A DNA stretch of 9,161 nt from Planctomycetota bacterium (GCA_022573485.1 JACZTW010000148.1:1-9161); one strand, 5' to 3'; counted from the stretch's first letter, positions 1 through 5,596 are shown. Program-made: numbers and translations. The notes: generated by a model not told the origin, from the letters alone.

Positions 1-28
1 ACAAAGCGAGTGAGGGTATTCGATGCAT
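1..28 (-). CDS. start of an unidentified gene running off the left edge (partial)
   Basis: Only the first nine codons are visible (Met-His-Arg-Ile-Pro-Ser-Leu-Ala-Leu), too few to identify a product. The start is supported by a purine-rich AAAGGAAAG stretch about 9 bases upstream of the ATG on the minus strand, and by a promoter-like TTGAAT/TACAAT pair at 80-109 about 45-50 bases further up. The frame stays open to the window edge. The beginning, with an early basic residue then hydrophobic residues, could be a signal peptide, but this cannot be judged from nine residues. Confidence 0.4.
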
Positions 29-79
29 GGCTGGCTTTCCTTTCTGAGCAGTTGCTCGGCCGAGACTTGATACGCGTCC

Positions 80-109
80 CATTGTACACAAGATGACCCA
101 CCCGATTCA
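80..109 (-). promoter_or_regulatory. candidate sigma70-type promoter for the left-edge gene
   Basis: On the minus strand a -35-like TTGAAT (104-109) and a -10-like TACAAT (80-85) are separated by 18 bases. It points at the start codon at 28. The same TACAAT with 18-base spacing occurs upstream of the kinase gene (5531-5560). This is pattern matching only. Confidence 0.4.
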
Positions 110-267
110 AGCGAGGACGACCTCTGCCGCCGTGAATCGCGCCTATTTGCCCGCTCCAAGGGGGTAAAAACGACCTCCAGGCCCGTGCGCCGTGCGCCCC
201 GCTGCGGCGGATGGATTCTCCATGATTTTGGGACAGCGTCGTTCGGCAGGGTTTCTCGAATCGACTT
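110..267. other. intergenic stretch without recognised content
   Basis: Between the left-edge promoter candidate and the nested inverted repeat I see no gene with a start, ribosome-binding site and family resemblance, no RNA gene and no clear repeat. It is GC-rich with a short A-rich patch near 167-172. Confidence 0.4.
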
Positions 268-324
268 AGTCGTTTAGCAGAGGCCACTGGTCCGCCTGCG
301 GCGGACCTGCCAGTGCAAACGACT
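268..324. repeat. nested inverted repeat downstream of the prepilin gene, possible terminator
   Basis: Three nested pairs of arms are visible. The outer arms are AGTCGTTT (268-275) and AAACGACT (317-324), a perfect 8-bp match. Inside are CACTG (285-289) and CAGTG (311-315). The core is GTCCGCC (290-296) and GGCGGAC (300-306) around a TGC loop. It begins 24 bases after the prepilin stop codon, so it may end transcription of that operon. There is no T-run, so it could instead be a dispersed palindromic element. Confidence 0.55.
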
Positions 325-348
325 GTGAACCGCGATTCGGCGTTGCAC

Positions 349-1191
349 TCAGTCCAAATCGTACATGCTGTTGTCCGCTGACAGGAAACCCGTGCCGTCG
401 GCGATTTCCTGCTGCTCGCTCGGCGACGTTTCGGTGTACCGCGGTTCCCACGACTCGGCGTGCCCGTCGCAGAATGCCACGTTCGTGCGATCGCGATGAC
501 GAAAGCCCTGCGTGCCCGCATAGCGCCCGAAGAAGCCGGCGTCGCCCGGGTTCGGCCAGGGGGCGCGCATGAATTTGTTGGCACCCGCCCGCCACTGGCC
601 GTCGCCGAACAGCGCGCACTTGAACGGCCGACGAACCAGCGACGCCTTGGCCGGCGCCGGGATCGTCTCGCCCTGGCCGTGTCCGATATAGCTCGTGTTG
701 TAGTTATAGCCGGTATGCGGCTCTTCGACGATCGTATTGCTCGAGCCTTTGAAGACCGGGCACTGCTGGATTCGGCTGGCGACGCCGCCGCTCCACAGCA
801 GCCCGGTAGTGATGGTCTTCGTGCCGCCCGTGTTCCAGTCGATGGTCACGCGGTAATCCCAGTTCTCATTGACGAACACGTTCGGCTCGGGCGTGGCGTT
901 CCAGTACGCCGCCGGATAGCGGGCGTCGTTCATCTCGATATAGATGCCGGCCGCGGTCACCATCTGCCGCAGATTGCTCAGGCAGACCACGTTCCGCGCC
1001 TGATCGCGGACGCCCTTGATCCCCGGCATGAGCAGCGAGATCAGCACCGCTATGATGGCGATGACGGTGAGCAACTCGACCAGCGTAAATGCGCACCGAG
1101 CAACTGGAAACTGACGAGCCGCGAGCTTCCCTTCGGCTCCCTGGACGTTTGAAATGTAGGGCGGAATTCGCCGGAGTGGAAGTGTCTTCAT
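349..1191 (-). CDS. prepilin-like (type II secretion pseudopilin-type) protein with H-X9-DG motif
   Basis: This 280-residue protein has a prepilin-type N-terminus. After a basic 34-residue leader comes FTLVELL (35-41), with the +5 Glu at 39, followed by a single hydrophobic helix (about 37-58) and the usual planctomycete continuation with an SNLRQM segment. The C-terminal part carries H232-X9-DG (242-243) and ends in a SADNSMYDLD-like tail, both typical of the large planctomycete family of prepilin-like proteins. The residue before the cleavage site is Ala34 rather than the usual Gly. Such proteins are expected to sit in the inner membrane and assemble or associate with type IV pilus or type II secretion machinery, but the role of individual members is mostly unknown. 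The ATG overlaps the upstream gene's TGA (ATGA), with a GGGGGA stretch in front, so translation is probably coupled to the B12-riboswitch-controlled gene upstream. Confidence 0.88.
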   Translation of the reverse strand: MKTLPLRRIPPYISNVQGAEGKLAARQFPVARCAFTLVELLTVIAIIAVLISLLMPGIKGVRDQARNVVCLSNLRQMVTAAGIYIEMNDARYPAAYWNATPEPNVFVNENWDYRVTIDWNTGGTKTITTGLLWSGGVASRIQQCPVFKGSSNTIVEEPHTGYNYNTSYIGHGQGETIPAPAKASLVRRPFKCALFGDGQWRAGANKFMRAPWPNPGDAGFFGRYAGTQGFRHRDRTNVAFCDGHAESWEPRYTETSPSEQQEIADGTGFLSADNSMYDLD

Positions 1192-2183
1192 TTCATCCCC
1201 CAGTCGCCCAACAGCAGCGCCAAATCGAACGGTCCGACGATGCCGTTCCCGTCGAGATCAGCAGGACAACACTCACACAATCCCCAGTTGCCCAACAGGA
1301 GGGCCAAGTCAAAGGGTCCGACCATGCCGTCGCCGTCCAGATCGGGATCCGATCCACCACCCGCCGGCGCCACGTCTGCGACGGCATCGATCTCCGGGAT
1401 GCCCGAACCGTTCGGCTCGATGCGCACGTATTGGATCCAGTCCAGCCCGAGCGCGGCGAGATCAAAACCCGTACCGCCCGCCGAGCCGTCGTAATACTCA
1501 GCCGCATCGGCCACGCTCAGCCCGCCGAGATTCGCGGGCACGAGGTCCGGATCCAGCGGCTGGGTTGGATCGGTGGGCTGGCCCCACCACTCATTCCATT
1601 TGCCCAACTCCGGATCATAATTCTCCGGATCGTAAATCCGCCCCAGCGTCGGCGCGAAGTCGTCGGCGAAAGGGCCGTCGAAGAACGTAAACCAGCTCAT
1701 TCCGTCCTGACTGACGGAGACCAGAGCGGGCTCCGCGAACAGAGCCCCGCTGACGACCGTGTCGTTCGGGTCGCCGTTGGCCCACGGCTGGCCGCCGCCG
1801 GAGATGTGAAACGAGTTGCCGAAAATGATGAAATCGATGCCGTACGGATTACAAGGATCGTCCTGGACCGGGTGATCGAATGTGAGCGTCAAATGCCCGC
1901 CGATGCCGATGCTGACCATCTCAAACGATCGAAACGCCGAGTTGACCGCGACCAGCGGCACCGACTCATCGAGCGGAATGTTGAAGCCGTCGCCGGTCGT
2001 ATCGACGGTGGGTCTACCCAGCGCGGTCTCGGGGTTGTTGAAGGGTTGCCCGTCGATGAAATCGACGCCAATCCCCTCGCCGGGGACATACTCGACGACC
2101 TTCGAAGCGTAATCAAACCAGGCCGACGCCTCCGAACAACACAGACATGTCAAGATCAGACCAGCAGCGAACACTCGAAACAT
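1188..2183 (-). CDS. secreted beta-rich protein with two C-terminal dockerin-like repeats, under a cobalamin riboswitch
   Basis: The 331-residue product starts at the ATG at 2183, chosen because AAAGGAG lies just upstream and a signal peptide follows immediately (hydrophobic core about 4-16, likely cleavage after SEASA near 21-22). An in-frame start at 2291 would put the riboswitch terminator inside the gene and is rejected. The body (about 23-270) has segments such as LTLTFDHPV, DFIIFGNSF, VSVSQDGMSWFTF and LDWIQYVRIEP. These resemble secreted beta-sandwich 'cell surface' proteins that I recall near B12-uptake genes in Bacteroidetes; that link is from memory and untested. Residues 281-301 and 309-329 are two near-identical DLDGxGxVGPFDLALLLGxWG repeats, calcium-loop-like planctomycete C-terminal modules, with a Cys-rich linker (LCECCPA). 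The gene is first in an operon with the prepilin-like gene. Cobalamin binding is an inference. Confidence 0.85.
   Translation of the reverse strand: MFRVFAAGLILTCLCCSEASAWFDYASKVVEYVPGEGIGVDFIDGQPFNNPETALGRPTVDTTGDGFNIPLDESVPLVAVNSAFRSFEMVSIGIGGHLTLTFDHPVQDDPCNPYGIDFIIFGNSFHISGGGQPWANGDPNDTVVSGALFAEPALVSVSQDGMSWFTFFDGPFADDFAPTLGRIYDPENYDPELGKWNEWWGQPTDPTQPLDPDLVPANLGGLSVADAAEYYDGSAGGTGFDLAALGLDWIQYVRIEPNGSGIPEIDAVADVAPAGGGSDPDLDGDGMVGPFDLALLLGNWGLCECCPADLDGNGIVGPFDLALLLGDWGMK
1197..1343 (-). repeat. two copies of a 63-base coding repeat (dockerin-like modules)
   Basis: Copies at 1197-1259 and 1281-1343 lie 84 bases apart and agree at most positions. They encode the paired 21-residue calcium-loop-like modules at the end of the secreted protein. 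The 84-base period is exactly 28 codons. Confidence 0.8.
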
Positions 2184-2240
2184 GCGAATCTCCTTTCCGG
2201 CGATGCATGACCAGCCATGAAGGCCGGGCAACCCGCGCCA

Positions 2241-2279
2241 AGAAAAAGTCCCAGCGCCGCCGGGTGGAGGCACTGGGAC
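2241..2279 (-). terminator. intrinsic terminator of the cobalamin riboswitch
   Basis: On the minus strand the arms GTCCCAGTGCC (2279-2269) and GGCGCTGGGAC (2258-2248) pair over 11 bases, with one G-T wobble, around a 10-base loop. Five Ts (2247-2243), then C and T, follow at once. It sits between the riboswitch aptamer and the AAAGGAG site of the secreted-protein gene, so it can stop transcription before the gene. Confidence 0.88.
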
Positions 2280-2344
2280 CGGATTCGTCATGCGAGCACC
2301 TGCTGCGTCGCCGAAGCGGCGGAGTCGCGGGTCAAGCTCGAATC

Positions 2345-2369
2345 GACTCAGCGCCTACGCCCGAGGCAC
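2345..2369 (-). promoter_or_regulatory. anti-terminator and anti-anti-terminator segments of the riboswitch
   Basis: The minus-strand segment GGCGCTGAGTC (2355-2345) nearly repeats the terminator's 3' arm. Its first seven bases can pair with CAGTGCC in the terminator's 5' arm (2275-2269), blocking terminator formation. Just upstream, GTGCCT (2369-2364) can instead pair with AGGCGC (2356-2351) and sequester it. This gives mutually exclusive folds and fits an OFF switch on B12 binding. The assignment is by reading complementarity, not by folding software. Confidence 0.6.
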
Positions 2370-2383
2370 CACATCGAACTCAC

Positions 2384-2556
2384 GATCGCGGGCAGGTTTT
2401 CTGGCTTACGGATCGTCCTACTGGCCGCACCTTCTCAGTTGCGCTCGGCAACCAATGGTTTGTCGCGGCGTTCGTCCCCGATTACAGCGGCGGGTCCGCG
2501 GTGGATTTGCACCACCTTCCCTCAAGGATCCACGAACAGCGTGGATCACCCGAATC
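2384..2556 (-). promoter_or_regulatory. cobalamin (B12) riboswitch aptamer
   Basis: The minus strand carries the conserved cobalamin riboswitch elements in order. These are a P1 closing strand (GAT..CGGG pairing with CCCG..ATC at the 3' end), an 8-bp hairpin (2527-2534 with 2540-2547), the GAGGGAA then GGTGCAAATCC core (2500-2523), CCGCCGCTGTAATC around 2479-2491, a GAAGGTGCGG-type segment near 2425-2436, and a B12 box AAGCCAGAAAACCTGCC (2391-2407). Length is about 173 bases. It is followed by an anti-terminator and an intrinsic terminator and controls the secreted protein and prepilin-like genes, probably switching them off when adenosyl- or methylcobalamin is plentiful. Confidence 0.95.
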
Positions 2557-2607
2557 GCACCATATTCAATTGTGAAAGACGGCGGCCATAATGCTCGCCA
2601 CAGAGAA

Positions 2608-2635
2608 TGTATAGTGATTCAGCGAAAAAATGCAA
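2608..2635 (-). promoter_or_regulatory. candidate promoter of the B12-riboswitch operon
   Basis: On the minus strand TTGCAT (2630-2635) and TATACA (2608-2613) are 16 bases apart, placing a start of transcription near 2601, about 45 bases upstream of the aptamer. Each box matches the sigma70 consensus at about four of six positions, and the surrounding DNA is AT-rich against a GC-rich background. Confidence 0.45.
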
Positions 2636-2688
2636 CCCAGAAAAGGTTGGTTGCTTGAATGGATTCTGCTGCCCTCCTCTCCTGGGCG

Positions 2689-2697
2689 TGATATGAT
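2689..2697 (+). promoter_or_regulatory. possible extended -10 promoter for the small membrane protein gene
   Basis: TGATATGAT matches the extended -10 form (TGnTATAAT) with one difference. No clear -35 box is seen at the expected distance, and transcription would start only about 17 bases before the ATG at 2721. Weak call. Confidence 0.25.
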
Positions 2698-2720
2698 TGG
2701 AACGGAGGTCCACTCCATCG

Positions 2721-3059
2721 ATGTCAGGCAGAACTCACATGCCACGAGGGCAGAAAATCGGGGTGGCCGTCGGCTTCGCCGTCGGTATCGCTATTGTAAT
2801 CGCTATCCAGGGGATGGGTCCGTTCTTCGAAGAAGACGCCGCTCTCCTCCGCGTTCTCGAAGGTCTGGCCACGCCCGGACTTTTCTTGATGACGCTGCCA
2901 TGGACCCTTGGTTGCGTGCATGAGGACTATACTGGATCGTTTCCAATCCTCACTTTCTCGCTCGTCCTTGCCAATGGTGTGGGCTACGCCTGTATCGGGC
3001 TGACCATTGGTTGGCTCTTTCGTCCAAAGGATGGGAGCAAGCTAGCGAAGAACGGCTGA
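2721..3059 (+). CDS. small three-helix membrane protein of unknown function
   Basis: The 112-residue product has three hydrophobic stretches: about 13-30 (VAVGFAVGIAIVIAI), 46-62 (GLFLMTLPWTLGCV) and 73-94 (LTFSLVLANGVGYACIGLTIG). It ends in a basic tail (RPKDGSKLAKNG). I do not recognise the family. The ATG at 2721 is chosen because GGAGG lies at 2704-2708, a rather long 12 bases away; a TTG at 2697 or an ATG at 2739 are alternatives, the latter losing only six residues. Its TGA overlaps the ATG of the next gene by one base (TGATG), so the two are probably cotranscribed and coupled. Both encode membrane proteins, but no shared function can be deduced. Confidence 0.65.
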   Translation: MSGRTHMPRGQKIGVAVGFAVGIAIVIAIQGMGPFFEEDAALLRVLEGLATPGLFLMTLPWTLGCVHEDYTGSFPILTFSLVLANGVGYACIGLTIGWLFRPKDGSKLAKNG

Positions 3060-3530
3060 TGCTCCGCGGCACCATAACAACCCTATCCCTCATCGGCCTG
3101 CTGCTCAGCGTGGCGCTGTGGGGGGGTGAGCTATTGGAATGTGGCGGCGTTGTTCATTCGTAGGGCAGAAGGACTTGATATCTATCTCATGCAAGGCTGC
3201 TTGCAGTTCAACCACGTAGTTTACGTCGGCGGTCCGAGGATCCCGGCGAACGATCTCTATGTAGGTGGTTTCAGGGGTTTCCAGACATCAATCGTGGGTC
3301 CGTGGATCACCCATTATCGCGGCACAACGTCTATTATCATACCGCTCCCCTTGCTCGCCGTCTTTCTGGGATCGATCTTCATGTATTGTGCATCACCGTC
3401 CCAGCGCCGCCGCAAACGCAAGAAGCTCGGACTGTGCGTGAGGTGCGGATATGACCTGCGCGCGTCGAAGGAGCGCTGTCCGGAATGCGGAGCGCGTTTC
3501 GAGACGCCGAAGCCGAACGCCGACTGCTGA
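3059..3530 (+). pseudogene. membrane protein with C-terminal zinc ribbon, reading frame broken in a G run
   Basis: The frame from the ATG at 3059 encodes a membrane-anchor start (MLRGTITTLSLIGLLLSV) but stops at 3161. The rest continues in another frame from about 3126 to the TGA at 3528-3530. The break falls in seven Gs (3120-3126). With six Gs, one continuous 156-residue protein results, reading LWGVSYWNVA across the junction. It has an N-terminal helix, a middle extracytoplasmic part, a second helix (PLPLLAVFLGSIFMYC), a basic RRRKRKK stretch and a cytoplasmic zinc ribbon, CVRCGYDLRAS...CPECG. This zinc-ribbon architecture is very common in planctomycetes; its function is unknown. The break may be a sequencing error, slippage-prone variation or a true mutation. 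A GTG at 3126 could start a shortened protein but has no evident ribosome-binding site and would lack the first helix. Confidence 0.75.
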
Positions 3531-3536
3531 GCGTGA

Positions 3537-3554
3537 CCGGCCGCATGCGGCCGG
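3537..3554. repeat. 18-bp perfect palindrome in the convergent gap
   Basis: CCGGCCGCATGCGGCCGG equals its own reverse complement. It starts seven bases after the zinc-ribbon gene's stop and lies between convergent genes, so it may act as a transcription-ending or pausing hairpin in either direction. No T-run accompanies it. Confidence 0.5.
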
Positions 3555-3582
3555 CTATATCAAGAAGGAGCCGCACGGCGAT

Positions 3583-3617
3583 CTTACGACTTACTACTTA
3601 CGGCTTACTGCTTCTCC
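3583..3617. repeat. 7-base tandem array (CTTACNN units)
   Basis: Five consecutive 7-base units are CTTACGA, CTTACTA, CTTACGG, CTTACTG and CTTCTCC. The period and core resemble the CTACTGG array at 6433-6480. Noncoding, between convergent genes. Confidence 0.6.
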
Positions 3618-3676
3618 AATGTTTCGCTTGGCGTTCGCGGTTCTTTCCTTCGCCGGTTTGACATGAACCGTCTTTG

Positions 3677-3703
3677 CTCTGCGATCTCCGCGGTCTCTGC
3701 GGT
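3677..3703. repeat. 9-base tandem array (CTCTGCGGT-like, three units)
   Basis: Three consecutive units, CTCTGCGAT, CTCCGCGGT and CTCTGCGGT, lie 13 bases beyond the 3' end of the metallophosphatase gene. No coding role is seen. Confidence 0.55.
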
Positions 3704-3715
3704 AAGTCTTCCGAA

Positions 3716-4585
3716 CTACGGCACGGAGACGTACGGTCGGATAGCTTTGACGAGTTCTTCGATGGTGGGCTTCTTGGCGAGGTTGATGGGCAGGAACACG
3801 CCGTGGTTGTGGTCGCTGGCGAGGATGATCATGCGGTCGTGGGCGACGGCGTAGCCGGTCTCCTGCGGCTGATGGCCGACGACGAAGATGTCAGCCTGAA
3901 GTTTTGCGGCGGCGTCTTCAAGCTGCTCGGCGGTGTGCGCTCTGCCCCACACCATGTTGTACACCGCGCCCGTGTCGATCAAATCCTCGATGGCCAGCTT
4001 GCGATCGAACACACTGCAATCAAAGTAAGGCCAGTCAAACGGACTCGGCAACGAATGCGCCATGAAGATGCCCGACTGCGTTCGGGCGGCGATGGGGAAG
4101 CTGGCGATGAACTGCTTGATGGCCTCCAGCACGCGGTTCAAGTTGTTTCGGCCGAACGTCTGGGCCACGCCGTCGTCAAAGCTGCGCAGCAGAAAGCGGC
4201 CATTCTTGGTGATTTCCTGCCCGGTGAGCTGGGCCAGGTCATGGTTGCTCTGCAAAAAGTGAACTTGCTCCGGGAAGGCGCTCTTCCAGTGGGCCGCCTC
4301 GTACAGCAGCACATGAGATAAATCAACATCGTCCAGCCGAAGCACGTCCTCGTGGACCATCTCGTGCAGGATGACATGCCGCCCGGCCGATCGGCCCAGG
4401 ACGCAGAATTTGACCAGCTTGTCGAAATTGCGGCGGTGGCCGTGGAGATCACCGGTCATGACCAGTTGGCCGTAATTGGGGAAGTGCAGCGTCGAGCCCT
4501 TCAGCAGAGCGTCACTGCGGTTTTCCTCCGCAGCCCGAAGGTACACGTCGATGACTTCGTCTGGATCGCTGGGTATATCGAACAT
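3716..4585 (-). CDS. PPP-like metallophosphoesterase (putative protein phosphatase)
   Basis: The 289-residue product has the ordered motifs of the calcineurin-like phosphoesterase fold. These are GDLHGH (45-50, cf. GDxHG), NHD (114-116, cf. GNHE/D, here preceded by Ser), a His in FMAHSLPSP (177) and GHQP (237-240). The GDxVDRG motif of classical PPP enzymes is not recognisable; where it should fall the sequence reads LHEMVHED (73-80), which may supply other metal ligands. It likely hydrolyses phosphoesters in the cytoplasm, as no signal peptide or membrane segment is seen. The gene lies directly after the Ser/Thr kinase gene, suggesting it reverses that kinase's phosphorylation (inference). 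A GTG at 4636 overlapping the kinase stop is possible, but the ATG at 4585 is preferred. It has AGAGGA about 12 bases upstream, and the stretch in between contains an 11-base tandem repeat (4600-4621). Confidence 0.8.
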   Translation of the reverse strand: MFDIPSDPDEVIDVYLRAAEENRSDALLKGSTLHFPNYGQLVMTGDLHGHRRNFDKLVKFCVLGRSAGRHVILHEMVHEDVLRLDDVDLSHVLLYEAAHWKSAFPEQVHFLQSNHDLAQLTGQEITKNGRFLLRSFDDGVAQTFGRNNLNRVLEAIKQFIASFPIAARTQSGIFMAHSLPSPFDWPYFDCSVFDRKLAIEDLIDTGAVYNMVWGRAHTAEQLEDAAAKLQADIFVVGHQPQETGYAVAHDRMIILASDHNHGVFLPINLAKKPTIEELVKAIRPYVSVP

Positions 4586-4599
4586 CAGTCGCCCGATTC

Positions 4600-4621
4600 C
4601 TCTGCCGGCGCTCTGCCGGCG
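4600..4621. repeat. 11-base perfect tandem duplication
   Basis: CTCTGCCGGCG occurs twice in a row (4600-4610 and 4611-4621), between the kinase stop and the preferred phosphatase start. A unit of 11 does not preserve frame, which suggests this spacer is not coding. Confidence 0.7.
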
Positions 4622-4632
4622 GCGCTTGCATG

Positions 4633-5499
4633 TCACTCCCGCACAATCTTCAACGCATGTGAAACCGCCCGGAAACGGTCCAGCACCTCACCCATGGTCG
4701 GCCGATTCGCCGGGCTGTTGCGACAACAATCCATCACCAGTTTCGACAGTCCAGTCGGCACCTGCGGATTGATCTCCTGGGGCGATTCGGCGTCCCGGAC
4801 CAACCCAATGTCGAACGCACCCGCCTTTTGCTGGCCTCTGATGCGGGTCGGGAAAAATTTGCCGGTCAGGCACCAATACATCGTAGCGCCCAAATTAAAA
4901 ACGTCCGTCCGCTCGCTCATCGGCAACTTCATAACTTGTTCGGGGGCAATGAAATCGGGCGTGCCCTGAATCCGCTGCTTGACGCTGCCCAACCCACAAC
5001 TTTGCCCCAGATCGAAGATCTTCACGCCCGCACCGTTGCACAGCATGATGTTGTTCGGCTTGATGTCGGCGTGTACGAAGCCGGTCTGGTGCATCGCATT
5101 CAGGGCCGATGCCACCTCGGTGAACACCCCAAGCAGCGTCGTCACGTCGCTCAGGCCCGCCTGGTCAAGCGTGCGACCCTCCAGATACTCCATCAGCAGG
5201 TTGAATTCGACCACCTTGAAGCGCTTGCGCGTGCGATGAAGATCGTAGATTTCGCGAAGATTGGGATGGGCCACGGCCTGTCCGACCTTCCATTCGCGCT
5301 GAATCTGCTCAAAGAAGCGGCCCTCAGGATCGTCTACTTTCTTGACTTGCTTCAACGTGTAGAACTTGCCCGACTCGCGGTGCCGGACCTTGTGCAGGGT
5401 GGACCCGGCGCCTCGGCCGATCACGGAAACGGCTGTATAACCCGGCGTCATGGCCTCGATCCTCAAACCCGAACTCCGGACTGGAGTGAGGCAACCCAT
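4633..5499 (-). CDS. Ser/Thr protein kinase (single-domain, soluble)
   Basis: The 288-residue product is essentially one kinase domain. It shows a glycine loop GRGAGS (28-33), ATP-binding Lys50 (FYTLKQVKK), the helix-C Glu69, a catalytic loop HADIKPNN (143-150), a DLG in place of DFG (163-165), APE (185-187) and the DVFNLG segment. HAD instead of HRD makes it a non-RD kinase, which often does not depend on activation-loop phosphorylation. No transmembrane or sensor domain follows, unlike many bacterial PknB-type kinases, so it probably acts in the cytoplasm. The start at 5499 has GAGGGG about 8 bases upstream; Met17 (5451), with TGAGG at a suitable distance, is an alternative that keeps the whole domain. 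Its stop overlaps a possible GTG start of the phosphatase gene. Confidence 0.92.
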   Translation of the reverse strand: MGCLTPVRSSGLRIEAMTPGYTAVSVIGRGAGSTLHKVRHRESGKFYTLKQVKKVDDPEGRFFEQIQREWKVGQAVAHPNLREIYDLHRTRKRFKVVEFNLLMEYLEGRTLDQAGLSDVTTLLGVFTEVASALNAMHQTGFVHADIKPNNIMLCNGAGVKIFDLGQSCGLGSVKQRIQGTPDFIAPEQVMKLPMSERTDVFNLGATMYWCLTGKFFPTRIRGQQKAGAFDIGLVRDAESPQEINPQVPTGLSKLVMDCCRNSPANRPTMGEVLDRFRAVSHALKIVRE

Positions 5500-5530
5500 T
5501 GCCGCAGCCCCTCACGCCTCCATTGCGGCC

Positions 5531-5560
5531 ATTGTAGATGTGTGCAACGGCATCGGTCAA
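5531..5560 (-). promoter_or_regulatory. promoter of the kinase-phosphatase operon
   Basis: On the minus strand TTGACC (5555-5560) and TACAAT (5531-5536), each five of six matches to the sigma70 consensus, are 18 bases apart. Transcription would start near 5524, leaving a leader of about 25 bases before the start codon at 5499. Confidence 0.6.
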
Positions 5561-5596
5561 CCGCACTTTCCACGCCGACAATATCGGACGTTAAAA

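Noticed and set aside
460..2210. Long plus-strand frames opposite the prepilin-like and secreted-protein genes
   Set aside because: The minus-strand products have a clear prepilin motif, signal peptide and repeat modules; the plus-strand translations are Arg-rich shadows.
2184..2291. A 36-residue N-terminal extension of the secreted protein
   Set aside because: It would start upstream of the terminator hairpin and place the signal peptide internally; AAAGGAG and the signal peptide support the start at 2183.
2147..2658. Overlapping plus-strand frames of 122-142 codons
   Set aside because: They overlay the riboswitch, terminator and leader on the opposite strand and show no family resemblance.
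4586..4636. A GTG start for the phosphatase overlapping the kinase stop
   Set aside because: The extension is basic, low in complexity and built on an 11-base tandem repeat that would not keep frame; the ATG at 4585 is preferred, though not proven.
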